Origin: Deltaproteobacteria bacterium
Lineage (GTDB): Bacteria; JADJOY01
DNA length: 64,000 bases
Direction of reading: 5' to 3'
NCBI GenBank assembly: GCA_016713535.1
Contig: JADJOY010000014.1
Coordinates: forward strand, 62,001 to 126,000
The notes beneath the pieces were generated by a model, which saw only the letters and a list, made by a program, of their open reading frames with translations, was not told the origin of the DNA and ran no database searches. Each line of letters begins with the position of its first letter. Position 1 is the first letter of the stretch. A program made the position numbers and the translations under genes. Shown in pieces: positions 28,785-37,227 of this stretch.

Positions 28785-29810
28785 TCACCCGCCGCGGGTG
28801 TGCATTTCGAGGTGCGGGTTCACGCGCAGCTCGGGGCGCGGCACGAGCGGCTCGCGCGCGGCGAGCCCGAGGCGGGCCTCGGCGCCGCGATCGCTGCGCA
28901 GCGCCCAGCCGCGGCTGATGGTGGCGGCGAGCTCGGTCACGCTCGCGCCGGCGCGGACGCGGGCGCGCAAGTCGAGCCCGGCGCGCGCGTAGAGGCACGT
29001 GAGCCACATGCCGTCGGCGGTGAGGCGGGAGCGGTCACACGAGCGGCAAAACGGCGCGGTCGTCGAGGAGATGATCCCGAACGCGAGCCCGTCGGGGAGC
29101 CGGAAGCGCTCGGCCGGCGCGCTCGAGTCCTCGACGATGGGCTCGAGCGGCCCGTAGTGAGAGGCGAGCCGATCCAGCATCTGCGCGCGCGAAACGACCT
29201 GCTCCATCGACCAGCGCGTCGCGCCGCCGACGTCCATGTATTCGATGAAGCGCACCTCGGCGCCGAGCCCGCGCGCGTACTCGACGAGGTCGACGAGCTC
29301 GCCGTCGTTGACCCTCGCCATCACGACGGTGTCGATCTTGATCGGGCGGAAGCCCGCTTCGACCGCCCGCTCGACGCCCCGCAGCACGCTGGTCAGCTCG
29401 TCGCGCTGCGCGAGAGCGCGGAACGTCTCGGGACGCAGGGTGTCGAGGCTCACGGTGAGCCGGTGCAGCCCCGCGGCGGCGAGCTCGCGCGCGTGCTCGG
29501 CGAGCAGCAGCCCGTTGGTGGTGAGGGCCAGGTCGCGGATGGCCGGCTTGTCCGCGACCATGCGCACGAAGCGGGCGAGATCGTGGCGCAAGAGCGGCTC
29601 GCCGCCGGTGATCCGCACCCGGTCCGCGCCGGCGAGCGCGAACGCGTCGACCAGCACCGCGAGCTCCTCGAAGCGCAGGGTGTCGGCGCGTGGCAGCCAG
29701 ACGTAGTTCTGCTCCGGCATGCAGTAGGCGCACCGCAGGTTGCACCGGTCGGTGACCGAGATGCGCAGGTTGCGGAGCGGCCGGCCGAGGAGGTCGGAGG
29801 TGGACGGCAT
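28785..29810 (-). CDS. moaA: GTP 3',8-cyclase MoaA
   Basis: 341 residues. MoaA is a radical SAM enzyme that converts GTP to 3',8-cyclo-GTP, the first step of molybdenum cofactor synthesis. The N-terminal 4Fe-4S site is CNLRCAYC (Cys23, 27, 30), followed by RITGGEPLLRHD. The second cluster site is CRSCDRSRLTADGMWLTC near residues 255-272. The conserved C-terminal Gly-Gly ends the protein (HTRGG). All key features are intact. No moaC, moaE or moeA is nearby. It follows lon on the same strand with a 59-base gap. Confidence 0.96.
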   Translation of the reverse strand: MPSTSDLLGRPLRNLRISVTDRCNLRCAYCMPEQNYVWLPRADTLRFEELAVLVDAFALAGADRVRITGGEPLLRHDLARFVRMVADKPAIRDLALTTNGLLLAEHARELAAAGLHRLTVSLDTLRPETFRALAQRDELTSVLRGVERAVEAGFRPIKIDTVVMARVNDGELVDLVEYARGLGAEVRFIEYMDVGGATRWSMEQVVSRAQMLDRLASHYGPLEPIVEDSSAPAERFRLPDGLAFGIISSTTAPFCRSCDRSRLTADGMWLTCLYARAGLDLRARVRAGASVTELAATISRGWALRSDRGAEARLGLAAREPLVPRPELRVNPHLEMHTRGG

Positions 29811-29869
29811 GAGCCCGCGCAGTATGACCCACGGACCCCCGACGCGTGGACCGCGCGGGAGTCGGAGAG

Positions 29870-32335
29870 TCAGCGCCCGCGCGCGGCGGCCGGCTGGGAG
29901 CGCTGCCGCGTGCGTCCGCGCGAGCGATCCTTGGCCTGGTCCGCTTCGGGCCCGGGCGCCGCGGCGCCTCCCGGCTCGCGAAACACGGCGTCGAGCGCCT
30001 CCTCGATCCGGTCGACGAGCACGAACTCGAGCCCCTCCCGCGCGTTCGGCGGTACCTCGTTCAGGTCCGCCGCGTTGAGGCGCGGCATCACCACCCTGCG
30101 GATCCCGGCGCGGCGCGCCGCCAGCACCTTCTCCTTGATGCCGCCGACCGGCAGCACCTTGCCGCGCAGCGTGATCTCGCCGGTCATCGCGGTCTGCGGA
30201 TTCACCGGCTTCCCCGTCAGCAGCGACACGATGGAGGTGACCATGGCGACGCCCGCCGAGGGGCCGTCCTTCGGGATCGCGCCGGCCGGGACGTGGACGT
30301 GGAGGTCGACCTTGGTGAAGAAGTCGTCGGCGATGCCTAGCGCGGCGGTGCGAGAGCGCACCACGGTGAGCGCCGCCTGCGCCGACTCCTTCATCACGTC
30401 ACCGACCTGGCCGGTGATGGTGAGGCCCTTGGATCCCGGCATCTGCGCCGATTCGATGAAGAGGATGTCGCCGCCCGCTGGCGTCCACGCCAGCCCGGTC
30501 GCGACGCCGGGGATGCCGGCGCGCTCGGCCACTTCCGCGAAGAAGCGCCGCGCGCCGAGGATCTTCTCGACGTCGGCCGCGGTGACGATGCGCGCGTCGG
30601 TCCGGCCCTCCGCGCGCTCACGCGCGACGTAGCGGCACAGTCCCGCGATCGCCCGCTCGAGGTTCCTGAGCCCCGCCTCGCGGGTGTAGTCGCTCAGGAC
30701 CTTGCGGATCGCCTCGTCGGTGATGGTGAGCTGATCGGGCATGAGCCCGTTGGCGGCGAGCTCGCGCGGCACCAGGTAGCGGTGCGCGATCTCGGCCTTC
30801 TCCTCCGACGTGTAGCCGGCCAGCTCGAGGACCTCCATGCGGTCCTGGAGCGGGGCGGGCACGTTCTGGAGGACGTTGGCGGTGGTGATCCACATGACCT
30901 CCGAGAGGTCGAAGGGGATCTCCAGGTAGTGGTCCGAGAACGAGTTGTTCTGCTCCGGGTCGAGGACCTCGAGCAGCGCCGAGGACGGATCGCCGCGGAA
31001 GTCGTTGCCGAGCTTGTCGACCTCGTCGAGCATGAACACCGGGTTGTGGCTGCCGGCGCGCTTGAGGCCCTGGATGATGCGGCCGGGCAGGGCCCCCACG
31101 TACGTGCGGCGGTGGCCGCGGATCTCGGCTTCGTCGCGCACTCCGCCCAGGCTGATGCGCACGAACTGGCGACCGAGGGCGCGCGCGATCGACTTGCCGA
31201 GGCTGGTCTTGCCGGTGCCCGGAGGGCCGACGAAGCACAGGATCGGCCCACGCGCGTCGGGCTTGAGCTTGCGCACCGCGAGGGTCTCGAGGATGCGCTG
31301 CTTCACCTTCTCGAGGTCGTAGTGGTCCGCGTCGAGGATCTCGCGCGCGTGCGCGACGTCGAGCTGGTCCTCGGTGCGCTTCGTCCACGGCAGGTCGAGG
31401 ATCCACTCGACGTAGCTGCGGATCACCGAGCCTTCGGCCATCCCGGCCGGCATCTGCGACAGCCGCTTGAGCTCTTTCTCGACCACCGTGCGGGGCTCTT
31501 CGGGGAGGTTCGCCTCGTCGATGCGCTTGCGCAGCTCCTCGACCTCGGACTGACGCTCGTCCTTCTCGCCGAGCTCGCGGTGGATCGCCTTGAGCTGCTC
31601 GCGCAGGAAGTGCTCGCGCTGCTGATCGCCGACCTCGCGCTGGATCTCGGACTGGATCTTGCTCGAGATCTCGAGACGCTGGAGCTCGCGCTGGGCGAAG
31701 AACTGCAGGCGGTCGAAGAGCTTGACCAGCACCGCCTCGCGCAGCAGCTCGACGTTCTCGTCGAGGCTCAGGTTGAGGGCGCTCGCCACCACGTACACGA
31801 GCGCCTCCGGGTCCTCGACGGCGAGCGCCAGCCCCGCCGCCTCGGCAGGCAGCAGGTTGTTGAGCTCGGCGACGCGCTTGAAGATGTTCTTGAGCGCCTG
31901 CGCGCGGCCCTCGATCTCGACCGCGTCCGCGCCCGGCACGGTGACGATCGGCTCGGTCTGGGCGACCAGGAACGGTTCGGTCGACGCGTAGCGCAGGATC
32001 TTCACGCGCCGCTGGCCCTGGACGAGGAGGTTCATCCCGCCGTTGGGCGGCTTCATCATCTTCACGATCTTGAGGACGATGCCGACGTCGTAGAGGTCGT
32101 CGGGGCGAGGATCGTCGTTGTCGGCGTCCTTCTGCGGGATGCCGGCGATCAGGCGATCGCCGATGGCCGCACCGTCGACCGCCTGGATGGAGGCCGGGCG
32201 GCCGATGGCGAGCGGCGCCATCATGTTGGGGAAGACGACCAGGTTGCGCAGCGGCAGGACCGGCAGCTCGCGTGCCCCGTGGCCAGCGTCCGCCGGCTCC
32301 TGACCGAGGATGGATGACAGCTTTCGACCGAACAC
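29870..32335 (-). CDS. lon: ATP-dependent protease Lon
   Basis: 821 residues, full-length LonA. N-terminal substrate domain (ELPVLPLRNLVVFPNMMAPL), long coiled region (REHFLREQLKAIHRELGEKD), AAA+ module with Walker A GPPGTGKTS (about 370-378) and Walker B VFMLDEVDK, and protease domain with catalytic Ser693 (PKDGPSAG) and Lys734 (GGIKEK). It degrades damaged and regulatory proteins. I chose the GTG at 32335 because AGGAGAG lies 4 bases upstream; another GTG at 32365 would add ten residues. The C-terminal tail (about 40 residues) is charged and probably disordered. Downstream of hsp20 by 33 bases, in a likely heat-shock operon. Confidence 0.97.
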   Translation of the reverse strand: MFGRKLSSILGQEPADAGHGARELPVLPLRNLVVFPNMMAPLAIGRPASIQAVDGAAIGDRLIAGIPQKDADNDDPRPDDLYDVGIVLKIVKMMKPPNGGMNLLVQGQRRVKILRYASTEPFLVAQTEPIVTVPGADAVEIEGRAQALKNIFKRVAELNNLLPAEAAGLALAVEDPEALVYVVASALNLSLDENVELLREAVLVKLFDRLQFFAQRELQRLEISSKIQSEIQREVGDQQREHFLREQLKAIHRELGEKDERQSEVEELRKRIDEANLPEEPRTVVEKELKRLSQMPAGMAEGSVIRSYVEWILDLPWTKRTEDQLDVAHAREILDADHYDLEKVKQRILETLAVRKLKPDARGPILCFVGPPGTGKTSLGKSIARALGRQFVRISLGGVRDEAEIRGHRRTYVGALPGRIIQGLKRAGSHNPVFMLDEVDKLGNDFRGDPSSALLEVLDPEQNNSFSDHYLEIPFDLSEVMWITTANVLQNVPAPLQDRMEVLELAGYTSEEKAEIAHRYLVPRELAANGLMPDQLTITDEAIRKVLSDYTREAGLRNLERAIAGLCRYVARERAEGRTDARIVTAADVEKILGARRFFAEVAERAGIPGVATGLAWTPAGGDILFIESAQMPGSKGLTITGQVGDVMKESAQAALTVVRSRTAALGIADDFFTKVDLHVHVPAGAIPKDGPSAGVAMVTSIVSLLTGKPVNPQTAMTGEITLRGKVLPVGGIKEKVLAARRAGIRRVVMPRLNAADLNEVPPNAREGLEFVLVDRIEEALDAVFREPGGAAAPGPEADQAKDRSRGRTRQRSQPAAARGR

Positions 32336-32368
32336 GGATCTCTCCTCGCGCGGGTTGCGGCGCACTCG

Positions 32369-32800
32369 TCAGGGCTCGGAGGAGTCCGACGAGGAGGTCA
32401 CGGCCACGCGGACCTTGCCGGGACGGTTGAGCTTCGGGCAGCGGAGCTCCAGCAGCCCGTTGCGCTGGGTGGCGTCGATGCGCTCGCCGTCGACCGCCAC
32501 CGGGATCGGGATGACGCGCTCGAAGCGCCCGTAGCCGAGCTCCATCTGGTGCTGGCGGATCGGCTGGTGCGCACCGTGCGAGCGCTCCGGGCGGTTGCCC
32601 TCGATCACCAGCTCGCGGCCCTCGAAGTGGACCGCCAGGCTCTTCTCGTCGACTCCCGCGAGCTCCGCGACCACCACGATCTCGGTCGCGGTCTCCCACA
32701 CGTCCACCGCGGGCGACCAGCTCGCGGCGCCCACGCGCACGCGGGCGATCGGCACTCCGTCCAGGAACGCGGTGATGAATCTCGGTGCTTCGGCGGCCAC
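32369..32800 (-). CDS. Hsp20/alpha-crystallin small heat-shock protein
   Basis: 143 residues with an alpha-crystallin domain: SPAVDVWETATEIVVVAELA, DEKSLAVHFEGRELVIEGNR, then GRFERVIPIPVAVDGERIDA, NGLLELRCPKL and a short charged tail. The 'A-x-x-x-N-G-L-L' motif (ATQRNGLLEL) is present. It is an ATP-independent holdase chaperone. The start is the GTG at 32800, with GGGGGG 5 bases upstream and a promoter at 32865-32892. A longer frame from an ATG at 32935 would begin inside and upstream of that promoter. Followed by lon; both are stress genes. Confidence 0.88.
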   Translation of the reverse strand: MAAEAPRFITAFLDGVPIARVRVGAASWSPAVDVWETATEIVVVAELAGVDEKSLAVHFEGRELVIEGNRPERSHGAHQPIRQHQMELGYGRFERVIPIPVAVDGERIDATQRNGLLELRCPKLNRPGKVRVAVTSSSDSSEP

Positions 32801-32864
32801 GGTGAACCCCCCGGGTGCGTTCCGCGAGCGCGGCGACACGCCACACTCCGCACCCGACGAATCG

Positions 32865-32892
32865 AACGTAAGGCCGAGCCCTCGCGTGTCAA
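32865..32892 (-). promoter_or_regulatory. Promoter of the hsp20-lon operon
   Basis: On the minus strand TTGACA (32892-32887) is a perfect -35 element, with TACGTT (32870-32865) as a weak -10 after a 16-base spacer. The start of transcription would be near 32858, giving a 58-base leader. No CIRCE element or ROSE-like thermosensor was recognised. Confidence 0.5.
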
Positions 32893-32924
32893 ACCGCGCG
32901 CGCTCCTGCAGGGCGAGTCCGTTC

Positions 32925-33059
32925 GGGAGGGGCACGCGTCGCGTGCCCGGCGATCCGCGTCGGCGTCAGCGTCGCTCGATCGCCGATCTCGGTCGGTTCC
33001 GCTCGAACGCGTGATCCGCCGCCCTCGGTCTGGAAGGCCCGCCTCCGGCGGGCCGGCGC
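32925..33059. repeat. Interspersed palindromic element, copy 3 (two modules)
   Basis: Module one is GGGAGGGGCACGCGTCGCGT, then GCCCGGCGATCCG and GGCGTCAGCGTC. Module two at 33027-33059 is GGTCTGGAAGGCCCGCCTCC followed by GGCGGGCC and GGCGCTC. The second module ends exactly at the TGA stop of the convergent-side membrane protein gene (33060-33062). It fills the upstream gap of the hsp20 operon. Confidence 0.65.
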
Positions 33060-34055
33060 TCAGACCTCGATACCGAGCTGACCGCGGCGCCGGTAGAGCA
33101 CGTTGCCGTAGACCGACATCGTCGCGAGCACCAGGTACACGTCGAGCCACGGCCACAGATACGAGATCGGCGCGGGCACGAGCCGCGCCACCAGACCCGA
33201 TCCGGCCGACATCACGAACGCCCCGACGAGCAGCACCAGGTAGTCGCCGCGCACCCGTGCCAGCAGCCGCACCGCGAACCCGGGGTTGAGCGCGGCGCCC
33301 ACCGAGTCGGTCATGGCGGTCGTCACGATGACCGCGGGCAGATAGAAGAGCCCGACGCCGAACAGCAGCCAGAAGATCGGGTCGCTGGCGACGTCGGCGA
33401 TCGGTCCGGGGCGCAGCGCCGCGTAGAGTCCGGCGGGCAGCGCGACGAGCCAGCAGCCGGCGACGAACGCCAGCGCCGGGATGATCAGGTCCCACATCCA
33501 GTCGGTCACGTCGCCAGGCTCCGGGAAGCCCTTCTCGCCGCGCGCCGCGTGGCGAACGATGCGCAACATGAAGGGCACCGGCAAGAGGCGAAGGATGATG
33601 CTCATCGTCCCCGCGTACATCGCGCTCGCCGACCCGACCGCGTAGAGGAAGCCGATCCCGAGCCACACGAAGATCTCGTAGCCGCCGGCGAACGGACGCT
33701 TGGCGCCCTCGCCGATCGCCCACGGGATCGAGAGCCGGTCGTGGTTCGCCTTCTGCTCGCGCTGCACGCGGCGCTCGCGGCGCGGGCTCGCCACGCACCG
33801 GTCACGGCACGCCGGGCACTGCACGAGCTGCACCTTGCTCGACACGGCGCGTGTCACGAGCCCGCACTCGTCGCACCAGCCCTTGCCGCAGTGAGCACAC
33901 AGCCACTCGGCGAAGCGCTCGCGGTGCCGGTCGCAGCGGGCGAGCGCTCCGGTGGTGGGAGAGGCGGTGCGCGGTTGGGGCGGGCCGGAGCCCGCGGAGG
34001 TCGGCGGTGGGGTCGGCATGGCGGCGCTGGGCTCCGGGAGCGGCGAGCTCGACAA
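33060..34055 (-). CDS. Zinc-finger (B-box-like) plus DUF4013-like membrane protein
   Basis: 331 residues. The cytoplasmic N-terminus has a Cys/His cluster CDRHRERFAEWLCAHCGKGW, then CDEC and later CPACRDRC, resembling the B-box/treble-clef zinc finger found before membrane domains in many Myxococcota proteins. After a basic linker there are five or six hydrophobic helices with the pattern of DUF4013-type proteins (FAGGYEIFVWLGIGFLYAVG, RIVRHAARGEKGFPEPGDV, then SDPIFWLLFGVGLFYLPAVI). The role is unknown. Upstream on the same strand is the zinc-ribbon/TPR gene, 114 bases away. Confidence 0.72.
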   Translation of the reverse strand: MSSSPLPEPSAAMPTPPPTSAGSGPPQPRTASPTTGALARCDRHRERFAEWLCAHCGKGWCDECGLVTRAVSSKVQLVQCPACRDRCVASPRRERRVQREQKANHDRLSIPWAIGEGAKRPFAGGYEIFVWLGIGFLYAVGSASAMYAGTMSIILRLLPVPFMLRIVRHAARGEKGFPEPGDVTDWMWDLIIPALAFVAGCWLVALPAGLYAALRPGPIADVASDPIFWLLFGVGLFYLPAVIVTTAMTDSVGAALNPGFAVRLLARVRGDYLVLLVGAFVMSAGSGLVARLVPAPISYLWPWLDVYLVLATMSVYGNVLYRRRGQLGIEV

Positions 34056-34169
34056 GGAGAACTATCGAGTTCCGCCCCATCGTATCCGAGCGCGTGGCCC
34101 GTAAACGGATTGGTGGCGTCTCGTCGCGGACGCGGCGGGACCGTGCGACTCGGACGCGCCGCGCCCGGG

Positions 34170-35210
34170 TCACTCCCGCTTCAGGAACTTGAACAGCCGC
34201 TCGGTGGTGGTGCGCCGCGCCGGGACCGCCTGCTTGCCGCTCAGGTAGCTCTCGATGGCCGCATTGGCGCCACCGTGGCCCGGCTCGAGGTCGCGCACGC
34301 GCTTGAAGTAGGGCATGGCGCGGCTCGGCTGGCCGCGGCTGTTCCACATCTCACCGAGGGCCATCAGCACCTCGAGGTTGTCCGGGTCGAGCTGGGTTGC
34401 CTTCTCGAGGCTACGCTCGACCGCGAGCCAGTCGGGCTGCCGGGTAGTCGCGACGGCCGCCTTCATCATCGTCTGACCCAGCCGGAGGTGGAAGAACCCC
34501 CGCTCGGGAGCGAGCGCGATGCAGCGCTGGTAGGCGCTGCGCGCGTCCTCGAAGTGCCCCGTGTCGTAGGCCTGGTCGGCGTCGAGCTGCTCCTTGATGA
34601 GCGCCGCGCGTGCGCCGGTCACGACCTCGGTCTTCACCTTGCGCTCGGCCGCGGCGGTGCGCATCTGGTGGGACCGGCGCCGGCGTTCCACGTCGCCGAG
34701 CTCGTTGAACGCCTCGTCGATGCGCAGCGTGAGCTGCCACATCTTGTGCGACTCGTCGTCGGTGAGCTGACCCACCCAGCGTGACGTGCGGTAGCGCTCG
34801 GCGAGGCGGAAGTACGCGTCCATCACTTCCTGGTTGGTGCTCTCGACGTGCACGCCGAGCAGCGCGAACGGCTCGCGCTTCATCAGCTCGTCGTAGCGGT
34901 CGTCGATCTCGCGGAGGATCTCCTCGAGCTCGGCGGGGCGACGCGAGCCGCCCGTCGTGGTCGCCCTCACGCCGCTCGAGTTGGGCGGGATCACGGTCCC
35001 CGAGGGCGGGGTGTTCCCGCTCGGTGCCCGCGTCGGCGGACGCGGCGTCGGCACCCCCGGCGGCGTCGCCGCCCCCACCACCGCGCCGGTGTCGATGTCG
35101 ACGTCGAAGCGCGACTCGCAGCGCGAGCAGCGCGCGCGGAAGGTGTTACCGCGCGCGGCGGCGGGCTCGACCTGGTAGCGGTTCTGGCAGCTCGGGCAGA
35201 CGATCCACAT
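34170..35210 (-). CDS. Zinc-ribbon, J-like and TPR protein
   Basis: 346 residues. The N-terminus MWIVCPSCQNRYQVEPAAAR, with a second CSRC pair, is an MJ0042-type zinc ribbon. A Pro/Thr-rich linker follows (about 45-90), then a DnaJ-like segment (PFALLGVHVESTNQEVMDAY, FRLAERYRTSRW) lacking the HPD triad. TPR repeats follow (DTGHFEDARSAYQRCIALAP, LAVERSLEKATQLDPDNLEV). Proteins with this order are common in Myxococcota and are thought to be scaffolds; no enzyme activity is implied. The degenerate J domain would not stimulate DnaK. Start ATG 35208-35210. Confidence 0.8.
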   Translation of the reverse strand: MWIVCPSCQNRYQVEPAAARGNTFRARCSRCESRFDVDIDTGAVVGAATPPGVPTPRPPTRAPSGNTPPSGTVIPPNSSGVRATTTGGSRRPAELEEILREIDDRYDELMKREPFALLGVHVESTNQEVMDAYFRLAERYRTSRWVGQLTDDESHKMWQLTLRIDEAFNELGDVERRRRSHQMRTAAAERKVKTEVVTGARAALIKEQLDADQAYDTGHFEDARSAYQRCIALAPERGFFHLRLGQTMMKAAVATTRQPDWLAVERSLEKATQLDPDNLEVLMALGEMWNSRGQPSRAMPYFKRVRDLEPGHGGANAAIESYLSGKQAVPARRTTTERLFKFLKRE

Positions 35211-35364
35211 GGGCGCGCTCGTGGCCTGCGCGTGCCGAGGGGGAGACTCCCGGCCGCGATCCCGCCGATGGTACGCCGGCGCCTCGCCGAGCGGCAGTCG
35301 GGGAAGTCCTAATAGCGTCGTCGGGTTCGGCCGCAGCCCTATCGGCGGTAGCCTCGTGCCTCGC

Positions 35365-37050
35365 TCAGGGGGTGGGCGTGTCGGCGAAGGTGAAGTCGAG
35401 CGCCACCCGCTTGCCGCTCCACGGCCGCCTGGCGCCCTCCTCGGCGGCTCGCTGCACCAGCGGGTCACCGCCGTTGACCGCGTGGTAAGCGGCGACCGCG
35501 TCGTCCCGGCGCCGCAGCGCGTCGAGGGCCCTGGCGTGCCACAGGGTGATCTTGGCGACCCGCTCGGGGTCCGCATGGCCGAGCGTCCGGGCACGCTCGA
35601 GGTCCGCGAGGGCACCTGGGGCGTCGCCGTCGAAGAGCGCGATCAGGCCCGAGATGAGCGCGAAGAGCGAGTCACCCGGCCGAAGCTCGCACGCGCGCCG
35701 CAGGTGCCGCCGCGCCGACGGCATGTCCTCGTCGTTGAAGTAGGCCTCGCACCCGTCGCGGTAGGCCTCGAACGCGGCCGCGCTCGGCGCGTTCGCGCGC
35801 TCGCCGGCGGTGAGCGAGCCGAGCTCCGCTCGAGCGGTCTGGCTCGTGAGGTCGAACGCGACGAACGCGCGACTCGAGGTGGGTGCGCGCCCCGCGCCCA
35901 CCCAGGCGAGCCCGGCGGTGGCGTCGAACACCGTGGACCCCACGGTCACCAGCGCCGCGATGGCGCGGGTGATCCGACACCTCGAGTCGGCGCCGACGTC
36001 GCCCAGGATGCCTGCCACGTAGTCCGCGTCGATCGTGCCGCAGCGTTCGGTGAGCAGGTCGTTGGCGCGGTGGTAGCGCGCGGCGTTCCAGCGCCACTGC
36101 GACGGGTACGTAAACCGCTCAGACTTCGCGAGCGCCGGCTCGAGGTAGATGTTCGAGTATCCGAACGTGGTGCCCTCGGGACGAAACCACGCGCGGCGCG
36201 CCGCGGTGACCTCGTAACAGAGCACCGCGTCCTCGCGCGCGGAGCCGATCAGGTAGGTCCACGAGCCATTGGGGCGGTGCTCGTCGAGGATGCGGCGCGC
36301 ATCGTCGAGGTCGCGCGCCTCGCGCATCAGGGTGTCGCCGACGATACCCACCGGCAGCCCGCCGAGCGTGACGTCGACGGTCGACAGGTGCTGGTGGACG
36401 GCCATCGTGAGACCGGACTCGTTCATGGCGGTGACGCCGCCCAGGTGGATGCCGGCCGCGCCGATCGCCACGTAGCGCTGCGCGCCGGTCGGCGCGTAGA
36501 AGAAGACGGCAGTCTCCCGGTCCCACGCGCCCACGCCCTGGTAGTCGAAGTTGCGGCCATGCAGGAAGTGGCCGTCGCGCGACGCGGCGCCCCACGCGAA
36601 GGCGCTGGTGCAGCCCATGAGCGGCACCCCGAAGCGCGGCGCGTCCGGGAATCCGCGCAGCCGCGTGTAGCGCGACACCGCCCACAGGAAGGTCTCGGGC
36701 ATGGTCACGGCGTTGACGAGCTGGCGGCGGCTCAGCCGGGCGCCATCGGCGAGGCCGTCGAGCGCTTCGCGGACGTGCGCTGGGAAGCGGCGCGCGACCG
36801 CGGCGCCGACGGTCGAGGCGAGCGCGGTCGCCGCAGGGCCGCCGAGCGGCCCGAGGTTCTCGCGCATCAGGCGGTCCACGTAGCGAGCGAAGTACGGCAC
36901 CGGCCCGCGGCGGATCGCCGCCGCGAGGAGCTGGCCGTGCTTGTAGCCCATCTCGCGATCCGAGCCCGCGAGGCGAACCACGTGAATGCCCTCGAAGCGC
37001 TCGTAGTCGGCCAGGGAGGCGGCAGCGGCGCGGCTCTCGATCGCGGTCAT
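35365..37050 (-). CDS. C45-family autoproteolytic hydrolase with C-terminal TPR-like region
   Basis: 561 residues. Residues about 20-400 match the C45/acyl-CoA:6-aminopenicillanate acyltransferase-like (also phospholipase-B-like) Ntn-hydrolase group: GSDREMGYKHGQLLAAAIRR at the N-terminus, the predicted self-cleavage site before Cys147 in VPLMGCTSAFAWG, then FDYQGVGAWDRETAVFFYAP and GLTMAVHQHLSTVD. The mature N-terminal Cys would be the nucleophile. The extra C-terminal part (about 420-540) reads like TPR pairs (ARRHLRRACELRPGDSLFAL, ADLERARTLGHAD). I see no signal peptide. Natural substrate unknown; amide or ester bonds of N-acyl compounds are likely. A 176-base divergent gap separates it from the glycosyltransferase. 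Confidence 0.82.
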   Translation of the reverse strand: MTAIESRAAAASLADYERFEGIHVVRLAGSDREMGYKHGQLLAAAIRRGPVPYFARYVDRLMRENLGPLGGPAATALASTVGAAVARRFPAHVREALDGLADGARLSRRQLVNAVTMPETFLWAVSRYTRLRGFPDAPRFGVPLMGCTSAFAWGAASRDGHFLHGRNFDYQGVGAWDRETAVFFYAPTGAQRYVAIGAAGIHLGGVTAMNESGLTMAVHQHLSTVDVTLGGLPVGIVGDTLMREARDLDDARRILDEHRPNGSWTYLIGSAREDAVLCYEVTAARRAWFRPEGTTFGYSNIYLEPALAKSERFTYPSQWRWNAARYHRANDLLTERCGTIDADYVAGILGDVGADSRCRITRAIAALVTVGSTVFDATAGLAWVGAGRAPTSSRAFVAFDLTSQTARAELGSLTAGERANAPSAAAFEAYRDGCEAYFNDEDMPSARRHLRRACELRPGDSLFALISGLIALFDGDAPGALADLERARTLGHADPERVAKITLWHARALDALRRRDDAVAAYHAVNGGDPLVQRAAEEGARRPWSGKRVALDFTFADTPTP

Positions 37051-37227
37051 CGGTCCTCCTCGTGGGGGTCAACGAGCAAAGGTAGATCGGCGGCGCGGCG
37101 AGGGACAGGAGTCACGAGGGCGCGGATCCAGCCACGGCGAGCCGGCTTGCGCCCGAGGGGGCGCGCGCCGTAAATCATGCGGCCCTCGCGCCGCGCCGTG
37201 CGGCCGCGTCTCGGCCTTCGTCGCCCG

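Noticed and set aside
30782-32317. 511-codon plus-strand frame opposite lon
   Set aside because: Antisense shadow of the lon gene; no independent start signal or domain.
34170-35210. Functional DnaJ co-chaperone
   Set aside because: The J-like segment lacks the HPD triad, so only a degenerate J-like helix bundle is claimed.
35209-37173. 654-codon plus-strand frame opposite the C45 hydrolase
   Set aside because: Antisense reading with typical shadow composition; the C45 gene is well supported.
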